Source: CAVTZP01 sp963739245
GTDB lineage: Bacteria; Chloroflexota; Dehalococcoidia; Dehalococcoidales; BS750m-G39
Assembly: GCA_963739245.1 (NCBI GenBank)
Contig: CAVTZP010000003.1
Coordinates: 351,104-415,103 of the forward strand
Reading direction: 5' to 3'
Length of the DNA stretch: 64,000 bases
Positions 17,250-25,421 of this stretch are shown piece after piece. The notes beneath the pieces were generated by a model. That model was not told the DNA's origin and ran no database searches. It saw nothing but the letters and a program-made list of their open reading frames with translations. The translations under genes were made by a program, and so were the position numbers. Every line of letters starts with the position of its first letter. Position 1 is the stretch's first letter.

Positions 17250-18107
17250 TTGGCTAATATTCGCTTAATTCGTCGCCGAATAAAGGGCATTCAAAGCACG
17301 TCTAAGATTACCCGGGCGATGGAGATGATTGCCACCTCAAAGATGAGGCGAGCTCAGGAGCGCGGCTTGGCGGGGCGGCCTTATTCTGAGAAGATTCGCC
17401 AGGTGCTGGCTGACCTGGCGGCTTTGCCCACGGAAGGGGGAGCACTTCATCCGCTACTGCAGCGCCGACCGGTAAATAAGATTGCCATAGTCCATATTAC
17501 CCCCGACCGAGGGCTTTGCGGCGGGCTTAATACCAGCCTGAACCGCAAGGCAGCGAGCTTCATCCTGGAGCAAAATATACCAGTTACCCTTATTACCCTT
17601 GGCCGTAAGGGGAGGGATTTCATGGGGCGATATAGGCGGGATATTCGGGCTGAGTTTACCGGGCTTGGTGACCGGCCAAGCTTGCTGGACACCCTGCCTA
17701 TATCCCGTATCATCATTGATGATTATACTAATGGAGTTATAGACCTGGTTTACCTGGTCTATGCTCAATTTATTTCCACAATGACGCAGAGGCCAGTTAT
17801 GCAGCAGATACTCCCGGTGGAACCGGCAGCTATACCCACGGCGCAGAACGTGGACTATATATATGAACCAGGTCCTGGGGTGGTGCTAGGTGAGCTTTTA
17901 CCCAGATTTGTCGAGATGCAGGTATATCATGCTATTCTGGAGTCTATTGCTAGCGAACAATCAGCCAGGATGGTGGCGATGCGTAATGCCACTGATAATG
18001 CTAACGAGCTTATTGGGGACTTAACCCTGATGTATAATAAAGCCAGGCAGGAGTCAATAACTAAAGAACTCCTTGACATTACCGGTGGCGCCGCAGCTCT
18101 GGCTTAA
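17250..18107 (+). CDS. atpG: ATP synthase F1 subunit gamma
   Basis: A 285-residue central-shaft subunit with the family's N-terminal helix (IRLIRRRIKGIQSTSKIT followed by MEMIATSKMR) and C-terminal helix (SEQSARMVAMRNATDNANEL). The start is TTG at 17250 (AAGGGGATGGGG upstream); no ATG or GTG fits the conserved N-terminus. Confidence 0.94.
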   Translation: MANIRLIRRRIKGIQSTSKITRAMEMIATSKMRRAQERGLAGRPYSEKIRQVLADLAALPTEGGALHPLLQRRPVNKIAIVHITPDRGLCGGLNTSLNRKAASFILEQNIPVTLITLGRKGRDFMGRYRRDIRAEFTGLGDRPSLLDTLPISRIIIDDYTNGVIDLVYLVYAQFISTMTQRPVMQQILPVEPAAIPTAQNVDYIYEPGPGVVLGELLPRFVEMQVYHAILESIASEQSARMVAMRNATDNANELIGDLTLMYNKARQESITKELLDITGGAAALA

Positions 18108-18124
18108 AGAAAGGAGGTTTTACA

Positions 18125-18388
18125 ATGCCTATTAGTAAAGGAGATTTTGAAAAAAGCAACCGTGAGTCAACTGATTTGGTCCTAGATTTTCTTAGTTCCA
18201 ATTATCGTAGTGCTTATAACCTGGATGAGCTAGCTGAAATGCTGACATCAGCGGGCAAGAGTTTGACCAAAAAGAGTGTGGAGGGGCTTCTGTCTGCTCT
18301 GGAATATGGGGGAAGGGTTAGATCGAGGGTAATAGACGGTGTAACTTATTACCGGTATTCCAAGGTTGCTGGTCTTAAGCTAATTTAA
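18125..18388 (+). CDS. Winged-helix-like small protein inside the ATP synthase operon
   Basis: An 87-residue protein between atpG and atpD, preceded by AAAGGAGGT, one of the best ribosome sites in the operon. The pattern is three helices (about 12-25, 33-42, 50-62) followed by a beta hairpin (GGRVRSRVIDGVTYYRY), which fits a winged-helix fold. It is not a recognised F1 or F0 subunit. Because it is translated from the same message as the stoichiometric subunits it should be abundant. It could bind nucleic acid or be an assembly or regulatory factor; the sequence alone does not decide. Confidence 0.6.
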   Translation: MPISKGDFEKSNRESTDLVLDFLSSNYRSAYNLDELAEMLTSAGKSLTKKSVEGLLSALEYGGRVRSRVIDGVTYYRYSKVAGLKLI

Positions 18389-18410
18389 CCGACCTAAATA
18401 GGGGGTTATT

Positions 18411-19802
18411 ATGGCGAAGGGGAAAGTTGCGCAGGTAATCGGGACGGTGGTTGATATTGAGTTTCCTCCCGATGAGTTGCCAGCGATTTATAATGCTATT
18501 GAGCTCCTGACTGATGGTGGCAAGGTTGTGCTTGAGGCTCAGGAGCATATAGGTAATAACCGGGTCAGGTGTCTGGCGTTATCGCCTACCGATGGGCTGG
18601 GGCGGGGGGTGGAAGCGATAGATACCGGAGCACCTCTGGCTGTCCCGGTGGGGAAAGCTACCCTGGGCCGTCTGTTCAATATTGTTGGGGAACCCTTGGA
18701 TGAGCTTGGTTCGGTCAAGGCTAAAGAACGCTGGCCGATTCACCGCCCCCCGCCTTCGCTTGAGGAGCAGAAGACAACCACCGAGATGCTGGAGACCGGT
18801 CTTAAGGTGATTGACCTGATTGCGCCGTTTACCAAGGGGGGCAAGGTCGGTGCCTATGGCGGTGCCGGCGTGGGCAAGACGGTTATCATTCAGGAGCTTA
18901 TCCGCAATATTGCCACTGAGCACGGCGGCACATCCGTTTTCGCCGGTATCGGCGAAAGGTCGCGCGAGGGCAATGACCTGTGGAATGAGATGAAGTCTTC
19001 CGGGGTGATTAGTAAGACGGTTATGGTCTTCGGGCAGATGAATGAACCCCCGGGGGTTCGCCTTCGGGTAGGACTGACCGGGTTAACTATGGCTGAATAC
19101 TTCCGTGATGTTGAGGGGCAGGATGTATTGCTGTTTATTGATAATATCTACCGCTATACTCTAGCCGGTATGGAGGTGTCAGCCCTTTTGGGGCGGATGC
19201 CTTCGGCGGTGGGCTATCAACCTACCCTGGCGACCGAGGTCGGTGAGCTGGAGGAAAGGATTACTTCGACGAAAAAGGGCTCAATTACCTCCTTTCAGGC
19301 GATCTATGTCCCGGCTGATGACTATACTGACCCCGGTGTTGCTACTACCTTTGGTCACCTTGATGCCGTGATTGCCCTGGAGAGGTCAATCGCTGAGCAG
19401 GGCTTATATCCGGCAGTTGACCCTCTGGCATCAAACTCTCGTATCCTTGACCCCAATGTTGTTGGTGAGGAGCATTATGGTGTGGCTCGTGGGGTACAGA
19501 GGGTGCTGCAGCGCTATAAGGACCTCCAGGATATAATCGCGATACTCGGCATTGAGGAGCTTAGCGAGGAGGACAAGCTTACAGTGGCCAGGGCTCGCCG
19601 GATACAGAGGTTTCTCTCCCAGCCAATGTTCGTTACCGAGGTCTTTACCAGCCGGAAGGGGAGGTATGTGCCGATTGGGGAAACGGTGCGCGGCTTTAAG
19701 GAAATTCTGGAAGGCAAGTATGATGACCTGCCGGAGCAAGCCTTTTATATGGTCGGGGCTATAGATGAGGTGGTGGAGGTGGCGAAGAAGCTACGGGAAT
19801 AG
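18411..19802 (+). CDS. atpD: ATP synthase F1 subunit beta
   Basis: A 463-residue catalytic subunit. Walker A is GGAGVGKTVI (near residue 150) and the catalytic glutamate is in GERSREGNDLW. The Walker B strand is DVLLFIDNIYRY; most family members have FRF where this has YRY. The family signature PSAVGYQPTLATE is present. Confidence 0.97.
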   Translation: MAKGKVAQVIGTVVDIEFPPDELPAIYNAIELLTDGGKVVLEAQEHIGNNRVRCLALSPTDGLGRGVEAIDTGAPLAVPVGKATLGRLFNIVGEPLDELGSVKAKERWPIHRPPPSLEEQKTTTEMLETGLKVIDLIAPFTKGGKVGAYGGAGVGKTVIIQELIRNIATEHGGTSVFAGIGERSREGNDLWNEMKSSGVISKTVMVFGQMNEPPGVRLRVGLTGLTMAEYFRDVEGQDVLLFIDNIYRYTLAGMEVSALLGRMPSAVGYQPTLATEVGELEERITSTKKGSITSFQAIYVPADDYTDPGVATTFGHLDAVIALERSIAEQGLYPAVDPLASNSRILDPNVVGEEHYGVARGVQRVLQRYKDLQDIIAILGIEELSEEDKLTVARARRIQRFLSQPMFVTEVFTSRKGRYVPIGETVRGFKEILEGKYDDLPEQAFYMVGAIDEVVEVAKKLRE

Positions 19803-19807
19803 GTTAA

Positions 19808-20236
19808 ATGGCGACGACACGACTTGAAATCGTTACTGCGGAGCGGGTGGTTTTTTCTGACGACGTGGATGTGGTGGTTGCTCCCGGGGTTGAAGGGCAA
19901 CTGGGAATCCTACCCCACCATGCCCCCTTGATGACTATGTTGTTGCCTGGGGAGCTGCAGGTGAGGAAGGGTGGGGAGGAGTTCTCCATGGCCATCTCCG
20001 GGGGCTTTCTTGAGGTGCGCCCCGATAGGGTTATAATTCTGTCCGATGCTGCGGAGAGGGTTGAGGAGATTGATATCGCCCGGGCGGAAGCGGCGAAACA
20101 GCGGGCTGAGGAACGGCTTAAACACCCCACACCTGAAGTAGATACAGCTCGAGCTGAGGCAGCGCTACGCCGTGCTATCGCGCGCCTCCAGGTGGTAGCA
20201 AGGAGAAGGAGGCGGCCCGGGGCTCCACTTGGCTAA
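19808..20236 (+). CDS. atpC: ATP synthase F1 subunit epsilon
   Basis: A 142-residue subunit. The N-terminal beta sandwich contains the conserved GQLGILPHHAPLMTML (residues about 31-46) and GGFLEVRPDRVIIL. The C-terminal two-helix domain is Ala/Arg/Glu-rich and slightly long. It ends the ATP synthase operon; its start is 5 nt after atpD. Confidence 0.93.
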   Translation: MATTRLEIVTAERVVFSDDVDVVVAPGVEGQLGILPHHAPLMTMLLPGELQVRKGGEEFSMAISGGFLEVRPDRVIILSDAAERVEEIDIARAEAAKQRAEERLKHPTPEVDTARAEAALRRAIARLQVVARRRRRPGAPLG

Positions 20237-20281
20237 TGGTTTAGGCTGTAGTGGGGATAAATTCCGCTTACTGAGCTATTT

Positions 20282-20509
20282 CTAGATAATCTCGAGGGTA
20301 ACCCTAGTGCCTGCTTTGGCAGCTTTCACCCTGATTAAGGTGCGCATGGCTTGAGCTACGCGCCCCTGCTTGCCAATAACCCGCCCCTTATCATCATCAG
20401 CGACCTGCAGTTTGAGCGTTGTGCCCTCTTCGCTGGTCTCCTCAGTGACTACCACGGCATCAGGTGCATTGACGATGGATTTAGCGATGTATTCAACTAG
20501 TTCTTTCAT
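20282..20509 (-). CDS. khpA: KH-domain RNA-binding protein KhpA
   Basis: A 75-residue single KH domain with the GxxG loop GKQG (VIGKQGRVAQAMRTL). KhpA (YlqC) proteins bind RNA, usually with KhpB, and commonly follow rpsP, as here. The start overlaps the rpsP stop by 4 nt. Confidence 0.9.
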   Translation of the reverse strand: MKELVEYIAKSIVNAPDAVVVTEETSEEGTTLKLQVADDDKGRVIGKQGRVAQAMRTLIRVKAAKAGTRVTLEII

Positions 20510-20910
20510 GTCTTCTCCTTGGTTGGTTTAGATTTTTTGGCTAGTTTGGGTTTCTCGATAGGCTTGGGTTTCTCGGTAATATCTGCCTTGGCTGGTTCGA
20601 GTTCTTCGGCAACGCTCGCCTTGACTGGTTTAGGCTTTTTGGTAACGCCGGCTTTGGCTGGTTTGGGTTTCTCGGTAATACCTGCTTTTGATAATAGTTT
20701 GGCGGCGATGGCGGTTGGCTGAGCCCCCTGCTTGAGCCAACTTAGTGCTTTTTCCCCGTCAATAACTATCGTTGCTGGGTTGGTTAAGGGATTATAGTGA
20801 CCGATAATGTCAATAAATGCCCCATCGCGGGGGGCTCGGGCATCGGCTACCACTAATCTATAGCTTGGCTTCTTTTTCGCTCCAACGCGGCGTAGTCTAA
20901 TCTTTACCAA
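20506..20910 (-). CDS. rpsP: 30S ribosomal protein S16 with repeat-bearing tail
   Basis: The first 75 residues are a normal S16 (KIRLRRVGAKKKPSYRLV, then RDGAFIDIIGHYNP). From residue 76 a 59-residue Lys/Pro/Ala-rich tail is added, built from four 11-residue repeats of the type AGITEKPKPAK and a lysine-rich end. Typical S16 is 80-90 residues, so the tail is a large extension that should project from the small subunit or bind RNA. It is followed by khpA in the same operon. Confidence 0.93.
   Translation of the reverse strand: MVKIRLRRVGAKKKPSYRLVVADARAPRDGAFIDIIGHYNPLTNPATIVIDGEKALSWLKQGAQPTAIAAKLLSKAGITEKPKPAKAGVTKKPKPVKASVAEELEPAKADITEKPKPIEKPKLAKKSKPTKEKT
20554..20685 (-). repeat. Four 33-bp tandem repeats in the rpsP tail
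   Basis: The units encode residues 76-86, 87-97, 98-108 and 109-119 of S16. Consensus is A-x-[IV]-T-[EK]-K-P-K-P-x-K; the third unit is the most diverged (AEELEP in the centre). Confidence 0.75.
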
Positions 20911-20979
20911 TGTTACCGCCTTCTTTATCGGCTATTATGCCCTATAATTAGGCTGCTGTCAATGGCAAAGACTGTTTAG

Positions 20980-21032
20980 AACCTCTCCTCCCCCTCTCCA
21001 AGAAAGGAGAAGGGGACAAAGGGGGTGAGGTT
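20980..21032. repeat. Palindromic intergenic repeat, copy 3
   Basis: 53 bp starting AACCTCTCC and ending GGGGGTGAGGTT, with inner stem CCCCTCTCC/GGAGAaGGGG. It lies between the divergent rpsP and nfi genes. Confidence 0.8.
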
Positions 21033-21054
21033 GACAAGCAACGCCGGAATGAAG

Positions 21055-21084
21055 TTGTCATATGCTTAGCAAGTCCGCTATAAT
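21055..21084 (+). promoter_or_regulatory. Promoter of nfi, leaderless geometry
   Basis: TTGTCA (21055-21060), 18-bp spacer, TATAAT (21079-21084), then 6 nt to GTG 21091. No ribosome-binding site is visible. Confidence 0.65.
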
Positions 21085-21090
21085 CGGGTG

Positions 21091-21792
21091 GTGAAGGTAA
21101 AGGACTTACACAGCTGGCAGGTTAGTCCGGCTCAAGCCTTAGACATCCAGCGAAGACTGGCATCGCAGGTTTCCCGAAGTAATGAGGTGTCAAGTCCCAG
21201 GCTTATCGCCGGCGTTGATATATCGGTAGACAGAGAGCAAGGGGTGGCTACCGGGGCAACAGTGGTGTTAAACTATCCCGAGCTTAGATTGGTGGAGACA
21301 AAGGTGGTAAGTGGCAAGGTTGATTTTCCTTATGTCCCCGGTCTTTTATCCTTTAGAGAGGCACCACTAACCCTATCGGCTTGCCAGGGACTTAGTGTTA
21401 CCCCTGACCTTATCCTGGTTGATGGGCAGGGGATTGCCCACCCCCGCCGCTTCGGGCTTGCCTGTCACCTGGGGCTGTTTCTGGATACACCGACGATTGG
21501 TTGTGCTAAATCCCGCCTCTGTGGCCGCCATAAAGAGCCGGGTGATAGCCCAGCCAGCTATTCTGAGGTGGTGGATGGGGGTGAGATTATAGGCGTCGCC
21601 CTGCGAACCAAGCTGGGAAGTAAGCCTATCTATGTTTCCATCGGCCATAAGGTTGACCTTGAGACCGCTATCTACTGGGTGCTGGAGTGCTGCCGTGGTT
21701 ACCGCTTACCTGAGCCGTGTCGGCTGGCCCATTTGGCAGCCGTTGGCAATCTGGAACTAGAGGTAGATTACCAAGGGAGGCTTTTGGGATAA
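21091..21792 (+). CDS. nfi: Endonuclease V
   Basis: A 233-residue nuclease cleaving DNA (or RNA) next to deoxyinosine and other deaminated bases. The metal-binding aspartate is in AGVDISVD. The DGQGIAHPRRFGLACHLG block and GCAKSRL are family signatures. There are two adjacent GTG codons (21088, 21091); the second sits 6 nt after the -10 box, matching the leaderless geometry of ffh. The prfB ATG follows its stop with no gap, so the two are co-transcribed. Confidence 0.93.
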   Translation: MKVKDLHSWQVSPAQALDIQRRLASQVSRSNEVSSPRLIAGVDISVDREQGVATGATVVLNYPELRLVETKVVSGKVDFPYVPGLLSFREAPLTLSACQGLSVTPDLILVDGQGIAHPRRFGLACHLGLFLDTPTIGCAKSRLCGRHKEPGDSPASYSEVVDGGEIIGVALRTKLGSKPIYVSIGHKVDLETAIYWVLECCRGYRLPEPCRLAHLAAVGNLELEVDYQGRLLG

Positions 21793-22885
21793 ATGCAAGA
21801 ACTAAGGGACAAATTAAAGGAATTGCAATCTCGAATCTCTATGGCAATGGAGCATCTTTGACGTTGCCGGTAGGGAAGCGGAGATTTCAAGACTGGAGGA
21901 GAGTTCAGCGCAGCCTGACTTCTGGCTGGAGCAGAAAGAGGCGAAGGACATTATGCGCCGGTTGGCGGAGCAGAAGCGGGTGGTAGAGAGGTGGCGGGAA
22001 GTGGAGAAACAAGCGTCTGAGGTTGCTGAATTAATCTCGCTGGGGGATAGCTCTCTGGGGGCGGAGATTCAGTCCGAGGTGGAGAAGCTGACTTCCCGCC
22101 TTGATGAGATGGAGCTTGAGGCGGCGTTTAGTGGTGAGTATGACTCAAGAAATGCTATTCTCTCCATCCATGCCGGGGCTGGCGGCACTGAATCTCAAGA
22201 CTGGGCACAGATGCTAATGAGGATGTACCTTCGCTGGGCAGAACGGCGTGGTTATGGGACTGAGATATTGGATGTTTCCCCCGGGGAGGAGGCAGGGTTA
22301 AAGAGTGTGGTTATCGGGGTTAATGGTGCTTATGCCTGCGGCTACCTGAAGTCAGAGCATGGTGTTCATCGGCTGGTCAGGCTTTCCCCCTTTGATGCTG
22401 ACCATGCCCGCCATACCTCGTTTGTTCTGGTTGAGGTCTTGCCCGAGGCTGAAGCCGATGTTGATGTAAAGATAGCCCCTGACGATTTGAAGGTTGAGGT
22501 CTTTCGGTCTAGCGGACCAGGGGGACAGCACATGCAGAAGACGAGCACGGCGGTCAGGTTGACCCACATACCTACGGGACTGGTGGTTAGTTGCCAGAGC
22601 GAGCGCTCTCAGCACCAGAATAAAGAAATTGCGTTAAAGATACTTCGCTCCCGCCTTTTGGAGTTGGAGCTAGCCAAGAGGGCGGAAGAGAGAGCCAAGC
22701 TTAAGGGGAAGCGCATTGCCGCCGGCTGGGGTAACCAGATTAGAAGCTATGTCCTCCACCCCTATAAGATGGTGAAGGACCACCGGACTGATTACCAGAC
22801 CAGCGATACCGATGGCGTGCTGGATGGGGAGCTTGATGGCTTTATAACCGCCTACCTCAGGTCTAAGTTAGGTGAAGAGAAATGA
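21793..22885 (+). CDS. prfB: Peptide chain release factor 2 (programmed +1 frameshift)
   Basis: Translated as 21793-21858, skipping T at 21859, then 21860-22885: 363 residues. Codons 1-22 end at CTT, and the in-frame TGA at 21859-21861 is bypassed by +1 slippage onto GAC, as in most RF2 genes. The stop-codon recognition tripeptide SPF (VRLSPFDAD) and the peptidyl-hydrolysis motif GGQ (SGPGGQHMQKTS) are both present. RF2 ends translation at UGA and UAA, so low RF2 raises frameshifting and its own synthesis. It is co-transcribed with nfi upstream and overlaps the next gene by ATGA. Confidence 0.97.
21849..21862 (+). promoter_or_regulatory. RF2 autoregulatory frameshift site
   Basis: GGAGCATCTTTGAC: an internal Shine-Dalgarno-like GGAG, three bases, then the slippery CTT, stop TGA and C. 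The spacing is the same as in the classical bacterial site. Confidence 0.92.
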
Positions 22886-24040
22886 TTAAGAAAGCCAGAC
22901 TACTTGCTTTAGTTTTTTGTCTATTCCTGCTTATATTAAGTCCGACCCTGGTTCAAGCCCAGGGTGAATTGACCATACTGAATAGCTCGGCGATGTCGGT
23001 TTTTCCTTCCCAGCTTAACTTCAGTTTATCTGCCCACAGCAATGTCAATATCACTGACATTCGTCTTTGTTATACTGTTGACCGAACCAGCTTTGCTGAG
23101 GTTATCAGCGAGGGCTATGTTGAATTTACCCCTAGCACTGCTGTTGATGTGAGCTGGGCTTTGCAGATGGTGAAGATTGGCGGGCTGCCCCCCGGCTCCA
23201 CGGTGAAGTACTGGTGGCGGATAAGTGACGCCAGTGGCAAAGAGGTGGAAACTGCCCCGGCTCAAGTCCATTTTGATGACCTTCGCTATCAATGGCGTGA
23301 GCTAACCGAGGGGAAGGTGACCATTTACTGGTATAAAGGGGATGATTCCTTTGCCCGGGAGCTGATGTCAGCCGCTCAGCAGGCACTGGATGGGCTGGCT
23401 AAGGATACCGGCGCTTATCCAGAGAAGCCGGTTAAGATTTATATCTACGCAAATAACCAGGATTTGCTCGGTGCCATGATTCATCCTCGGGAGTGGATGG
23501 GAGGGGTAGACTTTCCCCAATATCATATCATTGCTATTGGCATTTCTCTAGATAACATTGCCTGGGGTAAGACTTCTATTGCCCACGAGCTGACACACGA
23601 GGTCACATATCAAGTGACGGCAAATCCCTATAATAGCCTGCCTCACTGGCTTGATGAAGGTCTGGCTATGTATAATGAAAATGCCGGGATGCTCGGTCCA
23701 CAATTTACCTCTCCTCTTATTAAGGCAATAACTGAGAATGGTCTTATCTCGGTGCAGAGCCTATCCAGCCCCTTCTCGGCTGATACTGAACAAGCCTATG
23801 CTTTCCTACGCCGAGAGCTTTAGCCTGGTTGAATATCTTATTACCAGTTACGGGCAGGGGAAGATGCTTGAGCTGCTGGATGCTTTTAGGGAGGGTAGTA
23901 GCTATGATGGCGCCCTGGAAGGGGTCTATGGCTTTGATATGGGCGGTCTGAATAGCTTATGGCGGGATTATGTTACCAAGAGATATCAATCGGCTGCGGC
24001 GGAGTGGAGGCAGCCGGCACTAGCCACCGCTGGCTTTTGA
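22882..24040 (+). pseudogene. Secreted peptidase (HExxH, peptidase MA-like), frameshifted
   Basis: The first frame (22882-23823) encodes a signal peptide (about 1-26), a beta-rich domain, and a zinc-metalloprotease domain with H235-E-L-T-H239 and a downstream LDEGLAMY glutamate as third ligand. At 23802-23804 the frame breaks in GCTTTCC: removing one T gives A-S-Y-A-E-S-F-S-L-V-E and restores the family's C-terminal helix region up to the stop at 24040. The first frame alone ends in an unrelated FLRREL. This is either a real one-base insertion or an error in the sequence. The domain is related to gluzincins of unknown substrate. It overlaps prfB by ATGA and is 9 nt before radC. Confidence 0.75.
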
Positions 24041-24049
24041 AAGCGAGGG

Positions 24050-24742
24050 ATGGTGAAGAAATCATTTACAATTCATGATTTACCCATTTCTGAGCGACCC
24101 AGGGAAAGGCTGCAAAAGCTGGGGGTGGAGGCACTGTCGGCTCAGGAGATTTTAGCCGTGATTCTGGGTCGTGGCGTTAGTGGTGAATCGGTGATGGTAA
24201 CCGCCCAGAGGCTCTTGTCACGGTTTGGCACTCTCAAAGGGCTTGCCAGCGCCTCAGTGGAGGAACTATCTCAGGTGCGGGGGATTGGTCTGGCCAAGGC
24301 GGCTCAGATTAAGGCGGCTTTTGAACTGGCTAATCGGGTGGAGGGTTATGCCGAGGCTGAGGATAGGCAAGTAGTCAAGACCCCCGAGGATGTAGCCAGC
24401 CTGGTGATGGGCCGGCTGAAGGGTAAAAAGAAGGAATATTTTCTCGCCATCCTGCTTGATATGAGAAACCAGCTAATAAAAATCGCCGAAATCTCAATTG
24501 GTAGCCTTGAGGCGAGCATTGTTCACCCGAGGGAGGTATTCAAGGAGGCAATATCAGCCAGCGCTGCCTCGGTCATCTTTGCCCATAATCACCCCTCCGG
24601 TGTCCCCGAAGCCTCGGAGGATGACATAAATTTAACCAAGAGGCTAGCTAAGGCGGGGGAGATTGTGGGCATAGACGTTTTAGACCATATAATTATTGGC
24701 GATAACAGCTACCTGAGCCTGAAGCGGGAGGAGCTATTTTAA
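24050..24742 (+). CDS. radC: RadC-family JAB1/MPN domain protein
   Basis: A 230-residue protein: an N-terminal helix-hairpin-helix region (SQVRGIGLAKAAQIKAA, about 78-95) and a C-terminal JAMM domain with the metal motif HNHPSG and a following aspartate (EDDINLTKR). The RadC name is historical; its molecular role is not settled. It is last in the nfi-prfB-peptidase-radC run. Confidence 0.93.
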   Translation: MVKKSFTIHDLPISERPRERLQKLGVEALSAQEILAVILGRGVSGESVMVTAQRLLSRFGTLKGLASASVEELSQVRGIGLAKAAQIKAAFELANRVEGYAEAEDRQVVKTPEDVASLVMGRLKGKKKEYFLAILLDMRNQLIKIAEISIGSLEASIVHPREVFKEAISASAASVIFAHNHPSGVPEASEDDINLTKRLAKAGEIVGIDVLDHIIIGDNSYLSLKREELF

Positions 24743-24752
24743 ATTCTTTAAC

Positions 24753-24870
24753 AACCTATCCCCCTGACCCCCTTCCCTTACAAGGGAAGGGGGAATATAA
24801 GTAGAGAGGGGCTATCGCCCCTCTTGGACACCCCAAATAAATTATAGGGAGTTTAAGAGGGGGTGAGGTT
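24753..24870. repeat. Palindromic intergenic repeat, copy 4 (best-delimited)
   Basis: 118 bp with inverted ends AACCTATCCCCC and GGGGGTGAGGTT. Inside are hairpins CCCCCTTCCCTT/AAGGGAAGGGGG and AGAGGGGC-tatc-GCCCCTCT. It lies between two plus-strand genes. Confidence 0.8.
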
Positions 24871-24922
24871 AATAAATAAGCTTGAAAGGCGATGCGAAAA
24901 TTCTATTTTTTTGAGGTAGAAA

Positions 24923-25414
24923 GTGAGCAAAAAGGAGCTAATTTTATCGGACAAACTGGCCCCGATGAGAAGGGGGATGACTTACTCTCATGCTGTTAGG
25001 GTGGGTAATACCATTTATGTTGCCGGGCAGGTAGCTAGGGATAAGGATTATCGGATATGCCATAAGCGTGATTTTCTCGGTCAGATTGACATGGTGTTTC
25101 AGAACATGAAGGATGTGCTGGAGGTTGCCGGCGCTTCCATGCAGGATGTGGTCAAGTTAAACTTCTTCTGCCGCCATCTCTGGGACCTGCGACTGATGGG
25201 GCCAGCGTTTGAGAAATACTTTGGCGACCACGTTCCGGCAATGACGGCCGTTGAGGTTGTCCAACTGTGGCATCCTCACATTTTGGTCGAGTGTGAAGCC
25301 GTAGCTGTTGTCGGTGAAGACATGGTATTAATTGATGGCAAGGAAAAAAAGGGTGCAAAGTACGGCAAGCCGTATAAAGTGCCTGGTGAGGCGTTTAGAT
25401 TTGACTCCGACTAA
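24923..25414 (+). CDS. Rid-family (RidA/YjgF-like) protein lacking the key arginine
   Basis: A 163-residue protein of the YjgF/YER057c/UK114 family (GNTIYVAGQVARD, QIDMVFQNMKDVLEVAGASMQDVVKL, VECEAVAVV). In true RidA the block before the last strand reads P-[SA]-R-x-x-V-E-V, and the arginine binds the imine substrate. Here it is PAMTAVEV, with methionine in that place, so 2-aminoacrylate deaminase activity is doubtful and one of the other Rid subfamilies is more likely. The start is GTG with GAGG 6 nt upstream. It is followed at 8 nt by a substrate-binding lipoprotein. Confidence 0.8.
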   Translation: MSKKELILSDKLAPMRRGMTYSHAVRVGNTIYVAGQVARDKDYRICHKRDFLGQIDMVFQNMKDVLEVAGASMQDVVKLNFFCRHLWDLRLMGPAFEKYFGDHVPAMTAVEVVQLWHPHILVECEAVAVVGEDMVLIDGKEKKGAKYGKPYKVPGEAFRFDSD

Positions 25415-25421
25415 ACAGAAA

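Noticed and set aside
21859..21861. Selenocysteine or pseudogene at the in-frame TGA of prfB
   Set aside because: The site has the exact RF2 frameshift layout, and the downstream frame is +1, not in frame.
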